58,495 nucleotides of DNA. Source: Saprospiraceae bacterium. GTDB lineage: Bacteria > Bacteroidota > Bacteroidia > Chitinophagales > Saprospiraceae. The stretch covers positions 1 through 58,495 of the forward strand of contig JABDMH010000145.1 of NCBI GenBank assembly GCA_013001595.1, read 5' to 3'. The notes below the pieces were generated by a model. That model was given only the letters and a program-made list of their open reading frames with translations. It did not search any database and was not told the origin of the DNA. The position numbers were made by a program, and so were the translations under genes. This document shows positions 17,844 to 27,127 of the stretch, one piece after another. Every line of letters begins with the position of its first letter. Positions within the stretch are counted from its first letter, which is position 1.

Positions 17844-18713
17844 TCAATTGCCGCTGATCATATGCACATCCATCTGGGGAAATGGAATATTAATTCCGGC
17901 CTTGTCAAACTCCTTCTTGACATTTTCTTGCATATAGAAAAGGGTTTGCCAATAATTGTCGCTCTTACAAAAAGGCCTAGTGGCTAAATTCACAGAGCTA
18001 TCTCCGAGCTCTGCCACCACTACCCCTTGTGCAGGATCATCCAATACATGGGGACAAGACTTTCCAACTTGCATAATGATGTCCCTTGCCTTATCTATAT
18101 CATCGCCATAGCCAATTCCAAAAGTCAGTTCTACTCCTATCGTACCCTCACCAGTAATATTGGTAATATCATTCCCAGTGACATTCCCGTTGGCAATAAT
18201 TATTCTCCGATTATCTAATGTACTTAAGGTGGTATTGAATGCATTAATGGACTCGACCACACCAGTTTGTCCACCACCGATGATTACCAGGTCTCCTACT
18301 TTAAAGGGTTTAAAAATCATCAACATTACTCCACTGGCAAAATGACCTAAAGTGCCATTTAATGCCATACCGATACCCACCATTAAGGCTCCTAGAATGG
18401 CCAGAAAAGAGGTGGTCTCAAAACCTAATTTTGCCGCTACAGAAAAAAGCAATAATATTTTAAGCCCTACACTAAGTATACTCGACAAGAAAGTAGCCAG
18501 AGATTCATCCAGGCCACTTTTTTGAAGCCTCTTCGAAGCAAATTTGATAATGCGCCCAATAATCCAAAATCCAATAATTAAGGTGAGCAGTGCCAATAGG
18601 ACACTAGGTAAGTAGGTGATAACCATGTCTGTAGCCCGTTGCACGTACGATGCTGTTTCTTCCACTATTTGATGATTTATAAGTGAGTCAACTCCGAAAA
18701 AAGTATGGTTCAA
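17844..18713 (-). CDS. Mechanosensitive ion channel, MscS family
   Basis: 289 aa with three membrane segments at about 32-53, 70-95 and 96-125. TM3 and the following loop carry the family pattern GALMVGIGMALNGTLGHFASG, then MLMIFKPFKVGDLVIIGG (beta domain) and the NTTLSTLDNRRIIIANGNV block. Length matches small E. coli MscS. It should open under membrane tension during osmotic down-shock. First gene of the leftward operon, 210 bases from the next upstream gene. Confidence 0.93.
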   Translation of the reverse strand: MNHTFFGVDSLINHQIVEETASYVQRATDMVITYLPSVLLALLTLIIGFWIIGRIIKFASKRLQKSGLDESLATFLSSILSVGLKILLLFSVAAKLGFETTSFLAILGALMVGIGMALNGTLGHFASGVMLMIFKPFKVGDLVIIGGGQTGVVESINAFNTTLSTLDNRRIIIANGNVTGNDITNITGEGTIGVELTFGIGYGDDIDKARDIIMQVGKSCPHVLDDPAQGVVVAELGDSSVNLATRPFCKSDNYWQTLFYMQENVKKEFDKAGINIPFPQMDVHMISGN

Positions 18714-18923
18714 GAAAGCTTCTTTTGCCGATATATTCAGAGTTGGCTTACTGGTGAATTAAAATAAAAGTGCTTCACTTGACTTCAATAGAAAGCCATA
18801 GATTAGCGTGCCATTCTAAGCTTAAAGGGGATGCTGAAGATAAAGAATCTACTGGAAAATATAAACTGTTTATTTTTCATCGAAATTACCGCGTGGTTTC
18901 AATGGCTGGCCACTCCCTAATCT

Positions 18924-19514
18924 CTATTTAGTCACCAGGGCCTCCGCCATATTGCTGAAGAATTCTGTGGCCGAACTGGTCACTTCCATACTTTGGTCTA
19001 AGGGAATTTGCTTGCTGATTTTGAGGAAGGGTAACTCTCCAAGCAGATCTCTATGCTGCCCGGTCAGCAAAACATAATTGTCTTCATTATAGTGGTATTC
19101 CCAAGGAGTGGAACCAATCGCAATAAAATAGTGCTTTCCCAGCAGGGCATCAAAATTATTGAAAACACTTTGCTGGTGTTGCAACCAGTACTGCCCTTGA
19201 AGATGCAGGGTGACGCTAAAGAAATGTCCCCACCAAAACATGGTGCGAAAAGCGTACACATCTTCGTGTTCAAAATATGCTGGAAAGTCAAGAATTAGAT
19301 AGGGTAATCCTCGGTAATTCTCACCGCGTGATATCTTACCTGCATAAACATTTTCGCCCATTGGCAGAGAAAGTGTTGAGGTAGTAAGTGCCTCTTCAAG
19401 CAGCTGTTTGGTTTGTTGCAGAATGGCCTGTATCTTTTCCAGAGCGATTCGCTTGGCTGTCAGCAAGTTGGCATCGCTTATCAAAGCCAGTTCAAATCTC
19501 GTAAGCTTGGTCAA
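18924..19514 (-). CDS. Conserved hypothetical protein, aromatic rich
   Basis: 196 aa, no signal peptide or membrane segment. Residues 1-45 are a helix; the middle is rich in aromatic residues (MFWWGHFFSVTLHLQGQYWL). I do not recognise the family with certainty, though such proteins of about 200 aa are common single genes in Bacteroidota. It is leftward and 80 bases after the type IX cargo gene, without an evident partner. Confidence 0.65.
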   Translation of the reverse strand: MTKLTRFELALISDANLLTAKRIALEKIQAILQQTKQLLEEALTTSTLSLPMGENVYAGKISRGENYRGLPYLILDFPAYFEHEDVYAFRTMFWWGHFFSVTLHLQGQYWLQHQQSVFNNFDALLGKHYFIAIGSTPWEYHYNEDNYVLLTGQHRDLLGELPFLKISKQIPLDQSMEVTSSATEFFSNMAEALVTK

Positions 19515-19595
19515 ACTCCCATATGCTTTACATTTGAAAAAGACATACTATCACATTGCGAGGTTGATGTCTTAGCTGCTTAATCCATCCCCAAT

Positions 19596-20618
19596 CTACT
19601 CTACTGTAAAGCGACTACCTAAATGACCATGGTCTGTCGAAATGCGATAATAGTACTGTCCAGGCAGCAGCTGCACAGTTTGAATGGAAGCCTGATGTCG
19701 TCCCACTTCCTTTCTGCTTAGATCTCTTGCGTCTACTCTCTTACCCATCAGATCAAACACATCTATGGTAACTTCGCTAGCTCCTTCAAGGGAGAAATTG
19801 ATAAATACCTCTTGCTGTGAAGGATTGGGATAGGCCGGATGTAGCTGCAATCCTCCATTGGCAATATATGCATCGGTGTTGGTCGGATCGTCAAATTCTA
19901 CGATAGCTTCAAGGAGATAATCAAGGCTCACATTCCAAGAGTTTAAAGAATCCCCGACTGCAAACCAAGCTCCACCTGGGATGCGATCATAGGTATCTGT
20001 GCCAGCACCACACCCAAATGTCGTTGAAAATAACGCCAATGTATCTTCGCTCTGGTAGAGTTGAGAAATATCAATACTTACGAAAAAGTTTTCGGAAGAA
20101 GGTTTGGCACTACTGCTCTGTAAAAATTGAAATAAGGTGGCGTTGATGAAGCTATCAGGAACAGCAACCATATTCACCGCCAGAGCAACACTCTCACCAA
20201 TCGAATCCCCCGGCTCACCAGAGTCGGGATCCTCCTCATATATAATAGCTTTGATCATGCCATTACCCACAATCGATGGTGTAGCAAAATATCCAATGAC
20301 GGCAATGACTTCATACTCGGCACTACCTGTGAAGGTGAGTCTCTGCGCCTTTTCCAGATCTCCAAATTGATTTGTCCCTTCGATGAATCCCCAAGCCATA
20401 ATCGAAGCAAGTGGTGTAACTCCGACAGATATCGAACAATCATCATTGTTGCTGGGATAACTTACAATCTCTTGGGCGAACCTTGCACTGCGGTCTACCG
20501 GTGCAAGTGTTAGCGTGCTGATTTCTTGTATCGATTGCTTACCTATATCTGATCTGACTTGTGCCACCGCACTCGACAAAAGGCATGAGATAAATAATAC
20601 ACCTACTGCTCTAAACAT
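19596..20618 (-). CDS. Secreted protein with type IX (type A) C-terminal sorting domain
   Basis: 340 aa. Signal peptide at 1-19 (FISCLLSSAVAQ). The middle (about 60-250) is a beta-rich domain with two possible disulphides and no recognised catalytic motif. The last 80 residues are a type A sorting domain: LHPAYPNPSQQEVFINF, then VTIDVFDLMGKRV and LLPGQYYYRIS. This sends the protein through the type IX system for surface attachment or release. It stands alone. The function of the passenger is unknown. Confidence 0.88.
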   Translation of the reverse strand: MFRAVGVLFISCLLSSAVAQVRSDIGKQSIQEISTLTLAPVDRSARFAQEIVSYPSNNDDCSISVGVTPLASIMAWGFIEGTNQFGDLEKAQRLTFTGSAEYEVIAVIGYFATPSIVGNGMIKAIIYEEDPDSGEPGDSIGESVALAVNMVAVPDSFINATLFQFLQSSSAKPSSENFFVSIDISQLYQSEDTLALFSTTFGCGAGTDTYDRIPGGAWFAVGDSLNSWNVSLDYLLEAIVEFDDPTNTDAYIANGGLQLHPAYPNPSQQEVFINFSLEGASEVTIDVFDLMGKRVDARDLSRKEVGRHQASIQTVQLLPGQYYYRISTDHGHLGSRFTVE

Positions 20619-20698
20619 ATGATCATTGTTTTGCGAACGTCAATATCGGTAAAAAATGGAATGGGTGGCAGAAATCTGCCCAATCGTTCGCTAATTGA

Positions 20699-21439
20699 CA
20701 CATTTGTAATTCCGCTCTATTCTGGAACTATGAACAAGGTGATTTACGATTTGGTACGAATGACGAGACCCGAATGTACATCAATCAATTTGGTCGGGTA
20801 GGCATTGGCACGACCGCAGCTGGTGAAAAATTGGAGGTCGGATCAAGGGATGATGATGTGGGCATTCGCATCAATGCCGGTGAAGACAAGACCGCCAGGC
20901 TATCACTAATGGAAACTTCTGCACAAAAAAGATTGGGATACAGTTGGGAGTATGATGGAGACGATGGAATACTGTCTTTAAGGAGCAATGGATATCGCGA
21001 TGATGCTGACGATAAATTCATGACATTTTATCGAGATGGTCTGAGTGATCTGGGAATGAGGGGCACACTAAACATGCATGGCATCGAGGGAGATTATTCC
21101 CTGATCAGGATGACTAATGAAAACAATCCTGATTCCAGGATGATACTTGGGTTAAGTAAGGGTAATCCGGTTATCGACTTTCAGGATCAACCACTAACCA
21201 TTAATGCCAATGGTCGAATGGCTTTGACAATTGAGACTCGTGGTAATGTTGGCATTGGCAAAGCAACTCCTGAACGAAATCTGGACGTAGAAGGCGACGC
21301 AGAAGTATCCCAAAATTTGGGGGTAAAAGAAGATCTCTTTGTCTTTGAAAATGCGGAAATGAAAGGAACATTGAAGGTGGGAGATGGAGCCACATTTGAT
21401 GAGATACAAGAATTACTGGCACGACGGGAGACGGTTTAG
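20699..21439 (+). pseudogene. 5'-truncated tail-fibre-like (VGIGTT) protein fragment
   Basis: The first ATG in frame is 20774, but similarity to this protein type starts earlier: from about 20723 the same frame reads WNYEQGDLRFGTNDETRMY, directly followed by INQFGRVGIGTT. That stretch is usual inside exported Bacteroidota proteins with 'NVGIGTTSP' repeats, which begin with a signal peptide; none is present here and the frame is closed by TGA at 20696. A second repeat is seen near residue 160 (RGNVGIGKATPERNLDVEGDAEV). It ends convergent with, and overlapping by 27 bases, the frameshifted gene on the other strand. I read it as a remnant; a short unexported protein from ATG 20774 is the alternative. 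Confidence 0.6.
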
Positions 21440-21981
21440 GAAATAAATCGGTAGATTTTGCTTATTGCCACAAAGATCTGTGATCAGGTAGGTCCTCGTG
21501 AGTGAATATCTAGATCCGAATACAGTAATATCTCCATCTAGTATATCAACCGTCACTTTGCCACAGTCATCTGTAAAATCACTTGGTTGCAAACTAGGCC
21601 TTGGCAGTGCGATGGGTAACTCAGGATTGCATCCCAAAAAAATATCTCCAGGACATACACCACTGGGAGGATCTTCATCGATACGCCAGGTTATTGTCTG
21701 GAAACATGTTTCAGATTGATGGCATCTATCGGTGGCCCGATAGGTTCTATTTAGGATGTAGGTGCAGCCATCTACTATGAGAGCATCTTCCATATGATGA
21801 ACACTGAACTCACCTTTGCAATCAGACTTGACTTTAACCAGTCTGGTATCTGGGGCAGGAATCGATCTGGAGATCTCCGGCTTGCAGCCCAGGTCGATGG
21901 GCTTGGGGCGTAAATGGTAATGTTAGAAAATAAGCTGGGAGTCACGCTCATCAGCATGACAATGATTATACAATTATTCAT
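21413..21981 (-). pseudogene. Frameshifted secreted CNPE-repeat protein
   Basis: A leftward gene broken by one base. From ATG 21981 there is a signal peptide (MNNCIIIVMLMSVTPSLFS) reading to NITIYAP; just after, in the next frame, the text continues KPIDLGCKPEISRSIPAPD and then two Cys-rich repeats down to TAA at 21413. Repeat 1 has CTYILNRTYRATDRC, repeat 2 has LGCNPELPIALPRP and YSLTRTYLITDLCGN, the style of long Bacteroidota surface proteins. The break falls in GCCCCAAG (about 21905-21912), where one extra C would restore a 190-residue frame. The restored protein would still be short, so C-terminal loss is likely too. A homopolymer sequencing error is possible. Confidence 0.72.
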
Positions 21982-22150
21982 TAAGAAGTAATTTGGTTTC
22001 TATTTGGCGATCTCTATAGTTTTCTGAGATCCATCCAGGGATAATTCCATAAGATTTTAGGGCGCTAATCGACAAAATGAAACCCATTGCCAACTTAACC
22101 GCGAATAAATAATGGGTATATTGGTTAACCTTTTAACTCAAGGGAAGAAA

Positions 22151-22537
22151 ATGGAAGTGAAGGTAGAAGAGATTATGAAGTCACCTGTTGCCACCTGCAT
22201 CTTGGAGTCGGATGTGGGTAAGGTTAGGGACCTGATGCGGCAACGTGGATTTAGTGCGATTCCCATTGTACAAATTAAGGGAGAGCAAATATTAATTCGT
22301 GGTATTGTAACCAATAATGATCTAATAGGCGCATTTGATGACAATGTACCCATCAAGCAAGTTATGACTCACGGAGTGTACATGGTGGATCCTGAAGCAG
22401 ATGTACAAGAAGCTGCCAAACTTATGTTGCACCATAAAGTACACCATCTCTTAGTGATAAAGGAAACCCGCATCGTCGGAATGTTGAGTTCCCTAGATTT
22501 TGTTCGAATGGTAGCCACTGCAAAGTATACAGTATAA
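22151..22537 (+). CDS. Two-CBS-domain protein
   Basis: 128 aa from ATG 22151, chosen because AGGGAAG sits just upstream (22141-22147) and the family motif VEEIMKSPVATC begins at once; an earlier ATG at 22112 would add 13 unrelated residues. Two CBS motifs: about 3-60 (RGFSAIPIVQ, IRGIVTNNDLIGAF) and 65-124 (KQVMTHGVYMVDPEADVQEA, VHHLLVIKETRIVGMLSSLDFVR). Such proteins bind adenine nucleotides and act as sensors. No effector domain is fused and neighbours give no hint. Confidence 0.9.
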   Translation: MEVKVEEIMKSPVATCILESDVGKVRDLMRQRGFSAIPIVQIKGEQILIRGIVTNNDLIGAFDDNVPIKQVMTHGVYMVDPEADVQEAAKLMLHHKVHHLLVIKETRIVGMLSSLDFVRMVATAKYTV

Positions 22538-22851
22538 AGGATCTAAGTTCTTCGATTCGTCTGCTCATAGGGTAGATCAATAGGTATTGATTGGAGCCTC
22601 ACTGCTTGTACACTCCCAATGCAAATCCTGATTGGTTCGTACGGCTTATTCCCCCAAACTGATCAATTCCAGATAATTTTCATAGGCAATGTGCCAGGCT
22701 TCTTAGAGCCCTCATTCTGGAAATCACTAGCTCGAATCATGCTAGTCACAACACCTTTTCTATTAATATACTCTGGAGCAGGACATTTCATGCCACTTGC
22801 GACACTACCTATTGCGCATATGGTTTGCATCGCTTCAGTTAAACTCCACTC
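22538..22851. other. Intergenic region, no convincing gene
   Basis: Holds a 78-codon frame (22619-22855) whose stop overlaps the next ATG as ATGA, but it has no ribosome site or family resemblance; see rejected items. Otherwise nothing seen. Confidence 0.4.
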
Positions 22852-23550
22852 ATGAAAACACTTACTTTACTATGCTGGATCACATTAGCTACTACGATCA
22901 CATCTCAGATCGAAGCCACGACCATCAACATGATCGAATGCTCAGCCTACAAAGTGTGGTTTGATTATCCGAAACCTCATCAAAATATTCGTGCTGGTAG
23001 TGATCTAACCGTGCGGATCACCGCTCGACCAAGCAACCATATCACATCGGTCACACTTTATCACAATGGTCAAATGGTTGGAACGGACAGTCAATTTCCC
23101 TTCCGCTGGGAGCATAAAGATATCAACCACGCCTCTTTGAGAAATCTACGACAAGGATCTCACAAGTTGAGAATCCGGATTCTATATAGCTCTGGTCAGA
23201 GCTCATACAAAGATTGTAAATTTTATGTAGTGAAAAACGGTGGCTCAGATTCTAGCCCCCAGCTTGAAAACTGTGGCATAACAAACCCTCTGCAAAACTT
23301 GGACTGGTTGAGAAGACTTCGGGCTGGCAATCAAAAAATAATCATCGAACAATACACATCAGGGGGACAAACACTGTTCAAAATTCGGTATTGTCACAAA
23401 CCGTATTTACGGCAATGGTTTGATTGCGAAGGTAGACAGATTGGATCCAATAGGATAAATCTAGTCAGAAGGGCTCAGAAAGTCAAAGTGCTCTATGATG
23501 GCTGCAAACTTGTCATCAAACCTTATGCGACAAGCTTGATTGCCAAATGA
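22852..23550 (+). CDS. Exported protein with Ig-like domain and C-terminal NPL-DWL module
   Basis: 232 aa with a signal peptide (MKTLTLLCWITLATTITSQ). Residues about 33-125 look like a bacterial Ig-like fold (AGSDLTVRITARP, ITSVTLYHNGQMVG, FPFRWEHKDI, GSHKLRIRIL). Residues about 140-225 carry CGITNPLQNLDWLRRL, then IIIEQYTSGGQTLFKIRYC and WFDCEGRQIG. That pattern (NPL..L.WL, a 'Y..g..vf.i..C' strand, then DC.G..I) occurs in many small Bacteroidota lipoproteins of unknown function. The combination with an Ig-like domain is what I would note. Convergent with the cytochrome-like gene. Confidence 0.7.
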   Translation: MKTLTLLCWITLATTITSQIEATTINMIECSAYKVWFDYPKPHQNIRAGSDLTVRITARPSNHITSVTLYHNGQMVGTDSQFPFRWEHKDINHASLRNLRQGSHKLRIRILYSSGQSSYKDCKFYVVKNGGSDSSPQLENCGITNPLQNLDWLRRLRAGNQKIIIEQYTSGGQTLFKIRYCHKPYLRQWFDCEGRQIGSNRINLVRRAQKVKVLYDGCKLVIKPYATSLIAK

Positions 23551-23592
23551 ATACTACAGTCAGTGCCACTAAAACAGATGTTGGGCATCTGA

Positions 23593-23931
23593 CTATTCTG
23601 CGGCACCGTTTTGTACCCAACAATCGATCATATCAATTTGAGCCTGGCTAAGATCAGGTTTCCCGCTTGGAGGCATGGTTTTAGCTATGACCCTGCTGCG
23701 TATGGCAGATCGTTTGGCAAACACGCCATCGAAACTGTCGAAGACAGGCAATGAGGTAGATCCATTATGACATCCAGCAGTAGCACAATTACCATCGATA
23801 ATGGCTTTTATGTCGCCAGAATAGGTTGCCGTAGTCGAACTGCAATCCTTAGCATCATCCATTGGATCTTCGGTGTCTTTGGTACAACTAGCTATGGCCA
23901 GGATCAAAAAAATCACAAATAGTCTATTCAT
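23593..23931 (-). CDS. Small cytochrome c-like lipoprotein with CX4CH motif
   Basis: 112 aa. Lipoprotein signal ends at Cys16 (LILAIASC). Cys49-His55 reads CATAGCH, a CX4CH spacing instead of CXXCH; a distal Met is present in TMPPSGKP, a typical axial-ligand region, and the C-terminal QIDMIDCWVQNGA helix is the classic cytochrome c last helix. It should be an outer-leaflet or periplasmic electron carrier if haem is attached. Whether the CX4CH motif is loaded by the normal maturation system is unknown. Stand-alone gene. Confidence 0.8.
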   Translation of the reverse strand: MNRLFVIFLILAIASCTKDTEDPMDDAKDCSSTTATYSGDIKAIIDGNCATAGCHNGSTSLPVFDSFDGVFAKRSAIRSRVIAKTMPPSGKPDLSQAQIDMIDCWVQNGAAE

Positions 23932-24130
23932 TTTAAATCAAATTGTACGAGCATGACCCGGGGTGATAATCCATTATATGTTCAAATGCCAAGCCAAAAT
24001 ATTGTTCCTATGCAGAACTTCCTTTCATTAAGATCAGTCTGAAGGTACAACGGAAAGTAACTGAATCGATCAAAGTATGGATTAAACGGGGGTCGAATGA
24101 GGTTTATTTGGAAGCTACTCCTTCGGTGCT

Positions 24131-26308
24131 TCAATTAAAATAATAGGACAGTTTTGCCACCAATGCTCGATTAGTGTTCTGCCAAGGACTGGGTGTAGAG
24201 TTGCTAGAATAGACGATGAAGAAATCAGATACTGGAGCAAATCGCCACTGAAATCTCGTATTCACATTCAGGTTTTCGATCTGGCTGTTGTATTGTAAAA
24301 AAGTAGTGAAAAAGATATTGTTGGTAAAGGTGACATCGAGTTTAGGGCCAAGTAAAACCAAATCTGCATCCGTGAAGGGATCAGGAAGATCAATACTGTT
24401 GTAAGCGAGAAATAAGCCAATACTGCCGTAAGGTTGTACTCGATAATTCAGGTTGGCCTCACATCCGTACCGTTCGCCATTGAAATATCCTCCGCCAAAT
24501 AAGCTAGCTTCATAATTAAAAACATTTCTGGAGTTAGAGGTGTAGGATATGCGAAAATCATTCCAGGCAAAAGTGGCATCTGTACTCAATGTTTTTCCGC
24601 CCGTATTTGTGGGATCGAATGGAGCTAGTAGTCGAATGAAACTGTGCTGAACGAAGGCACTCAATCGACTTCGATCTCGCCACTGCAGACCATAGTTCAA
24701 TTGAAATTCTTGATCTGTCACTTTTAGTGCTTCATCAAAGAAGAAACTTGTCTCCATGCCCGGACCATGATTAGCAATGGTGCCTTTTTGCAAATACCAA
24801 CGATAAGATACCCCGGGATTAAGTTGATGATATCCCTTTCTGCGAATAAATCCTGCCTCTGCATTGTAGTTGGATCCAACCCTGGCTTGAGCCACAAATA
24901 GCTCCCATTTCTGCGTGTTGTAAGTAGCTGCTGCGGAGTAAGCAGTTGCGTTGCCTTCAACCCCAGGATACAAGGCTTGATGGACAAAAGCCTTACCTGT
25001 CCACCGATTGTCCTGACTGGCCAAGTTAAATTCCGCACCAACCACCGAATTATACTTAAGTTGTTCGTCCGCATTGTAGTTTCCAGTCAACAGCTTATTA
25101 GACACAAAAAATCCGATGTTAGATCTTTGCAATACTTTTTTCTGCAATGCGGCAACGGTAAAATTGGCAGCTGGAATTTGATCTTGCTTGCCGGTTTGCA
25201 CATTCATAATCCCGATTCGCCAGTCTTCATTGATCTTACCGCTCAATCGCATACCAGCATGAACAGGTGCATTGAGTCCTATGCGCCGGGAAAAGAAAGG
25301 ACGGATACTGTTGGTTCCAAGGCTGGCAAACAAATCACTATTTTCTAGAAAGAATTGACGGCGTTCAGGAAAAAAGAGTTCAAACCGATCGAGGTTGGTT
25401 ACTTGCCTATCCACCTCGACTTGCGAAAAGTCGGGATTAACCGTGAGGTCAATATTCATGGAGGTAGACAGGGTGACTTTGGCATCCAATCCAACATCTC
25501 CACTCCATCTGGTTTCTCCAAGTTGGTTATCTCTGCTGGTGCGTCCTGAAGCATATGGAATCATGGAAAAACGCGTGCCGAGCTTAGGTGGAGGTTCATC
25601 AAAAAGGAGGGTTCCAGCAAAGGCCAACGAAGCCGTGGGAAATTGACGAGGGACAGGTGCCCAGCTAGATTTCTCTGCAGTTTTTAGATCTAATCTGCTG
25701 AAATTGATGCCCCATTCTTTAATCCCATCTTTATAGCGGATGCTTCTGAAGGGAATGGCAAACTCTGCAGACCAGCTATCTGCTCCATTTTGGATCGCAG
25801 ATCGCCATTTACAATCCCAGTCCAGAGATACACTACCTCCATTAGCTTGCAATCCATCCCACTGAGCACCAGCTGCTGAAATGCCAAATGAAAAACCGTT
25901 CGTCTGATCATTATAGGTATCTATAAAAACTAGGAAATTGTCGTTTTTCCCAAAGGAAAAGTCGCGCCGCAAAGATTCTGCAGGTCTCCTCCCTGGTAGT
26001 GGATCGTGGCAAAGAATAGCCATGTAAAAATTGTCGTGATCGTAAGCCACCATGACTTCAGTTTGCGCTCTTGCATAGCCAGAATCAATGGGCAATACCA
26101 AAAAGAAATCTGTGGCTTTGGCAGCAGTCTTCCAAGCCTGATCATCGAGACTACCATCAATTTTGATCGCGATGCTGGTTTGCTCGGCCCTAATCTGAAA
26201 ATCAGATCGATTCGGATGGCTGTCCTGTCCCCTTAGCGAAAGAGAACCCGTCAGCCACATTAAGAGTAGAAACAGGTGGAAACTGCTGGTCTGTGGGACT
26301 ATATGCAT
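24131..26308 (-). CDS. DUF5916 outer-membrane protein with CBM9-like N-domain
   Basis: 725 aa. Signal peptide near 5-27. Residues about 38-200 are a carbohydrate-binding family 9-like domain (IKIDGSLDDQAWKTA, TEVMVAYDHDNFYMAI). The remainder is DUF5916, a beta-barrel-like part with many alternating strands, including VTLSTSMNIDLTVNPDFSQV and LFFPERRQFFLENSDLF, ending with an aromatic residue (SYYFN), as outer-membrane barrels do. Widespread in Bacteroidota, function unknown; the domain plan suggests a surface glycan-interacting barrel (inference). Single gene, divergent from the DUF4440 gene. Confidence 0.9.
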   Translation of the reverse strand: MHIVPQTSSFHLFLLLMWLTGSLSLRGQDSHPNRSDFQIRAEQTSIAIKIDGSLDDQAWKTAAKATDFFLVLPIDSGYARAQTEVMVAYDHDNFYMAILCHDPLPGRRPAESLRRDFSFGKNDNFLVFIDTYNDQTNGFSFGISAAGAQWDGLQANGGSVSLDWDCKWRSAIQNGADSWSAEFAIPFRSIRYKDGIKEWGINFSRLDLKTAEKSSWAPVPRQFPTASLAFAGTLLFDEPPPKLGTRFSMIPYASGRTSRDNQLGETRWSGDVGLDAKVTLSTSMNIDLTVNPDFSQVEVDRQVTNLDRFELFFPERRQFFLENSDLFASLGTNSIRPFFSRRIGLNAPVHAGMRLSGKINEDWRIGIMNVQTGKQDQIPAANFTVAALQKKVLQRSNIGFFVSNKLLTGNYNADEQLKYNSVVGAEFNLASQDNRWTGKAFVHQALYPGVEGNATAYSAAATYNTQKWELFVAQARVGSNYNAEAGFIRRKGYHQLNPGVSYRWYLQKGTIANHGPGMETSFFFDEALKVTDQEFQLNYGLQWRDRSRLSAFVQHSFIRLLAPFDPTNTGGKTLSTDATFAWNDFRISYTSNSRNVFNYEASLFGGGYFNGERYGCEANLNYRVQPYGSIGLFLAYNSIDLPDPFTDADLVLLGPKLDVTFTNNIFFTTFLQYNSQIENLNVNTRFQWRFAPVSDFFIVYSSNSTPSPWQNTNRALVAKLSYYFN

Positions 26309-26628
26309 AGCTTTCAGTGGTGACGGCGAAGATAGAAAAAGGAGCCTTTAGCGCATTCTTTCAAAGTGTGGAATGATCTCGACCAATGTTCACAGATAAC
26401 CGATTGACACTCACCACAACAACTTTGGTAATTCAACAATGTCGATTTCGAGGTGTAGAAAAACGATATTGGTGCTCAATAATCCATTCCGTTTATCCAT
26501 TCCGATGCAAGATTAACTTATCGCTCTAGCACCTGCTTGGTCTGTATTTAAATGCTTATTTCGAACTAGCCTTTCTTCACATTTAAATTTTACAGATGTG
26601 GCACTACTTTTGCTGAAGAATGATTTAT
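26309..26628. other. Intergenic region between divergent genes
   Basis: Promoter region for the DUF5916 gene (leftward) and DUF4440-like gene (rightward). I see no gene, repeat or clear promoter match. Confidence 0.45.
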
Positions 26629-27093
26629 ATGAAACATACTCTTCTCCTATCGTGGACAATGATTTTGTTCACCAGCACTATGATGAGTGCTCAATCAACT
26701 ACCGACATCCAAGCGCTAAAGAAACTCAAATCATCCGACTGGCCGGCAGCATATCAAGGTCAAGATACTGCCCTTCTTGATTTGATTCTAGCGGATAATT
26801 TTCGGCTGATCGATGCCAACGGAAATGTTTTTGGCAAGCAAGATGAGATGAAATACATCAGCGACATCAAGCCAACGTACAATTCTTTCGAATTTGTGGT
26901 GGACCGTTGTGAGGTCGTAGCCAGCAACACTGCCATTGTCTCTGGTTTGGGTGTTCTCTTAGGCAATGATGCTGAAGGCAATTATCGGACCACGTACCAT
27001 TCTAGCGATGTCCTAGTCAAGCATGATGACTTATGGAAGAGTGTAGCCAGCCATGTGTCAGGTCTGCAAAAGCACTACCTTAATCGACCATAA
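26629..27093 (+). CDS. Exported DUF4440/NTF2-like protein
   Basis: 154 aa from ATG 26629; ATG 26620 adds three residues but leaves no room for GAAGAA as ribosome site. Signal peptide (MKHTLLLSWTMILFTSTMMSAQ). The mature part matches the SnoaL/NTF2-like DUF4440 pattern: helix 1 with WPAAYQGQDTALLDLILADNF, RLIDANGNVFGKQDEMKYI, then strands with VSGLGVLLG and YRTTYHSSDVLVKHDDLWK. The family is a cone-shaped barrel used as ligand-binding or isomerase scaffold; catalytic residues cannot be named. Convergent with purC. Confidence 0.82.
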   Translation: MKHTLLLSWTMILFTSTMMSAQSTTDIQALKKLKSSDWPAAYQGQDTALLDLILADNFRLIDANGNVFGKQDEMKYISDIKPTYNSFEFVVDRCEVVASNTAIVSGLGVLLGNDAEGNYRTTYHSSDVLVKHDDLWKSVASHVSGLQKHYLNRP

Positions 27094-27127
27094 GGTTCCA
27101 CTCTTGGAACAGTGAATTGAAAGCTGC

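Noticed and set aside
20619-20801. 60-codon rightward frame before the tail-fibre-like fragment
   Set aside because: Out of frame with the recognisable WNYEQGDLRFG text; probably spurious.
22619-22855. 78-codon rightward frame with ATGA overlap to the next gene
   Set aside because: No ribosome site, irregular hydrophobicity and no family resemblance; one overlap is not enough.
27095-27110. GTTCC/GGAAC hairpin between the DUF4440 gene and purC
   Set aside because: Only five pairs and no U-run, so not called a terminator.
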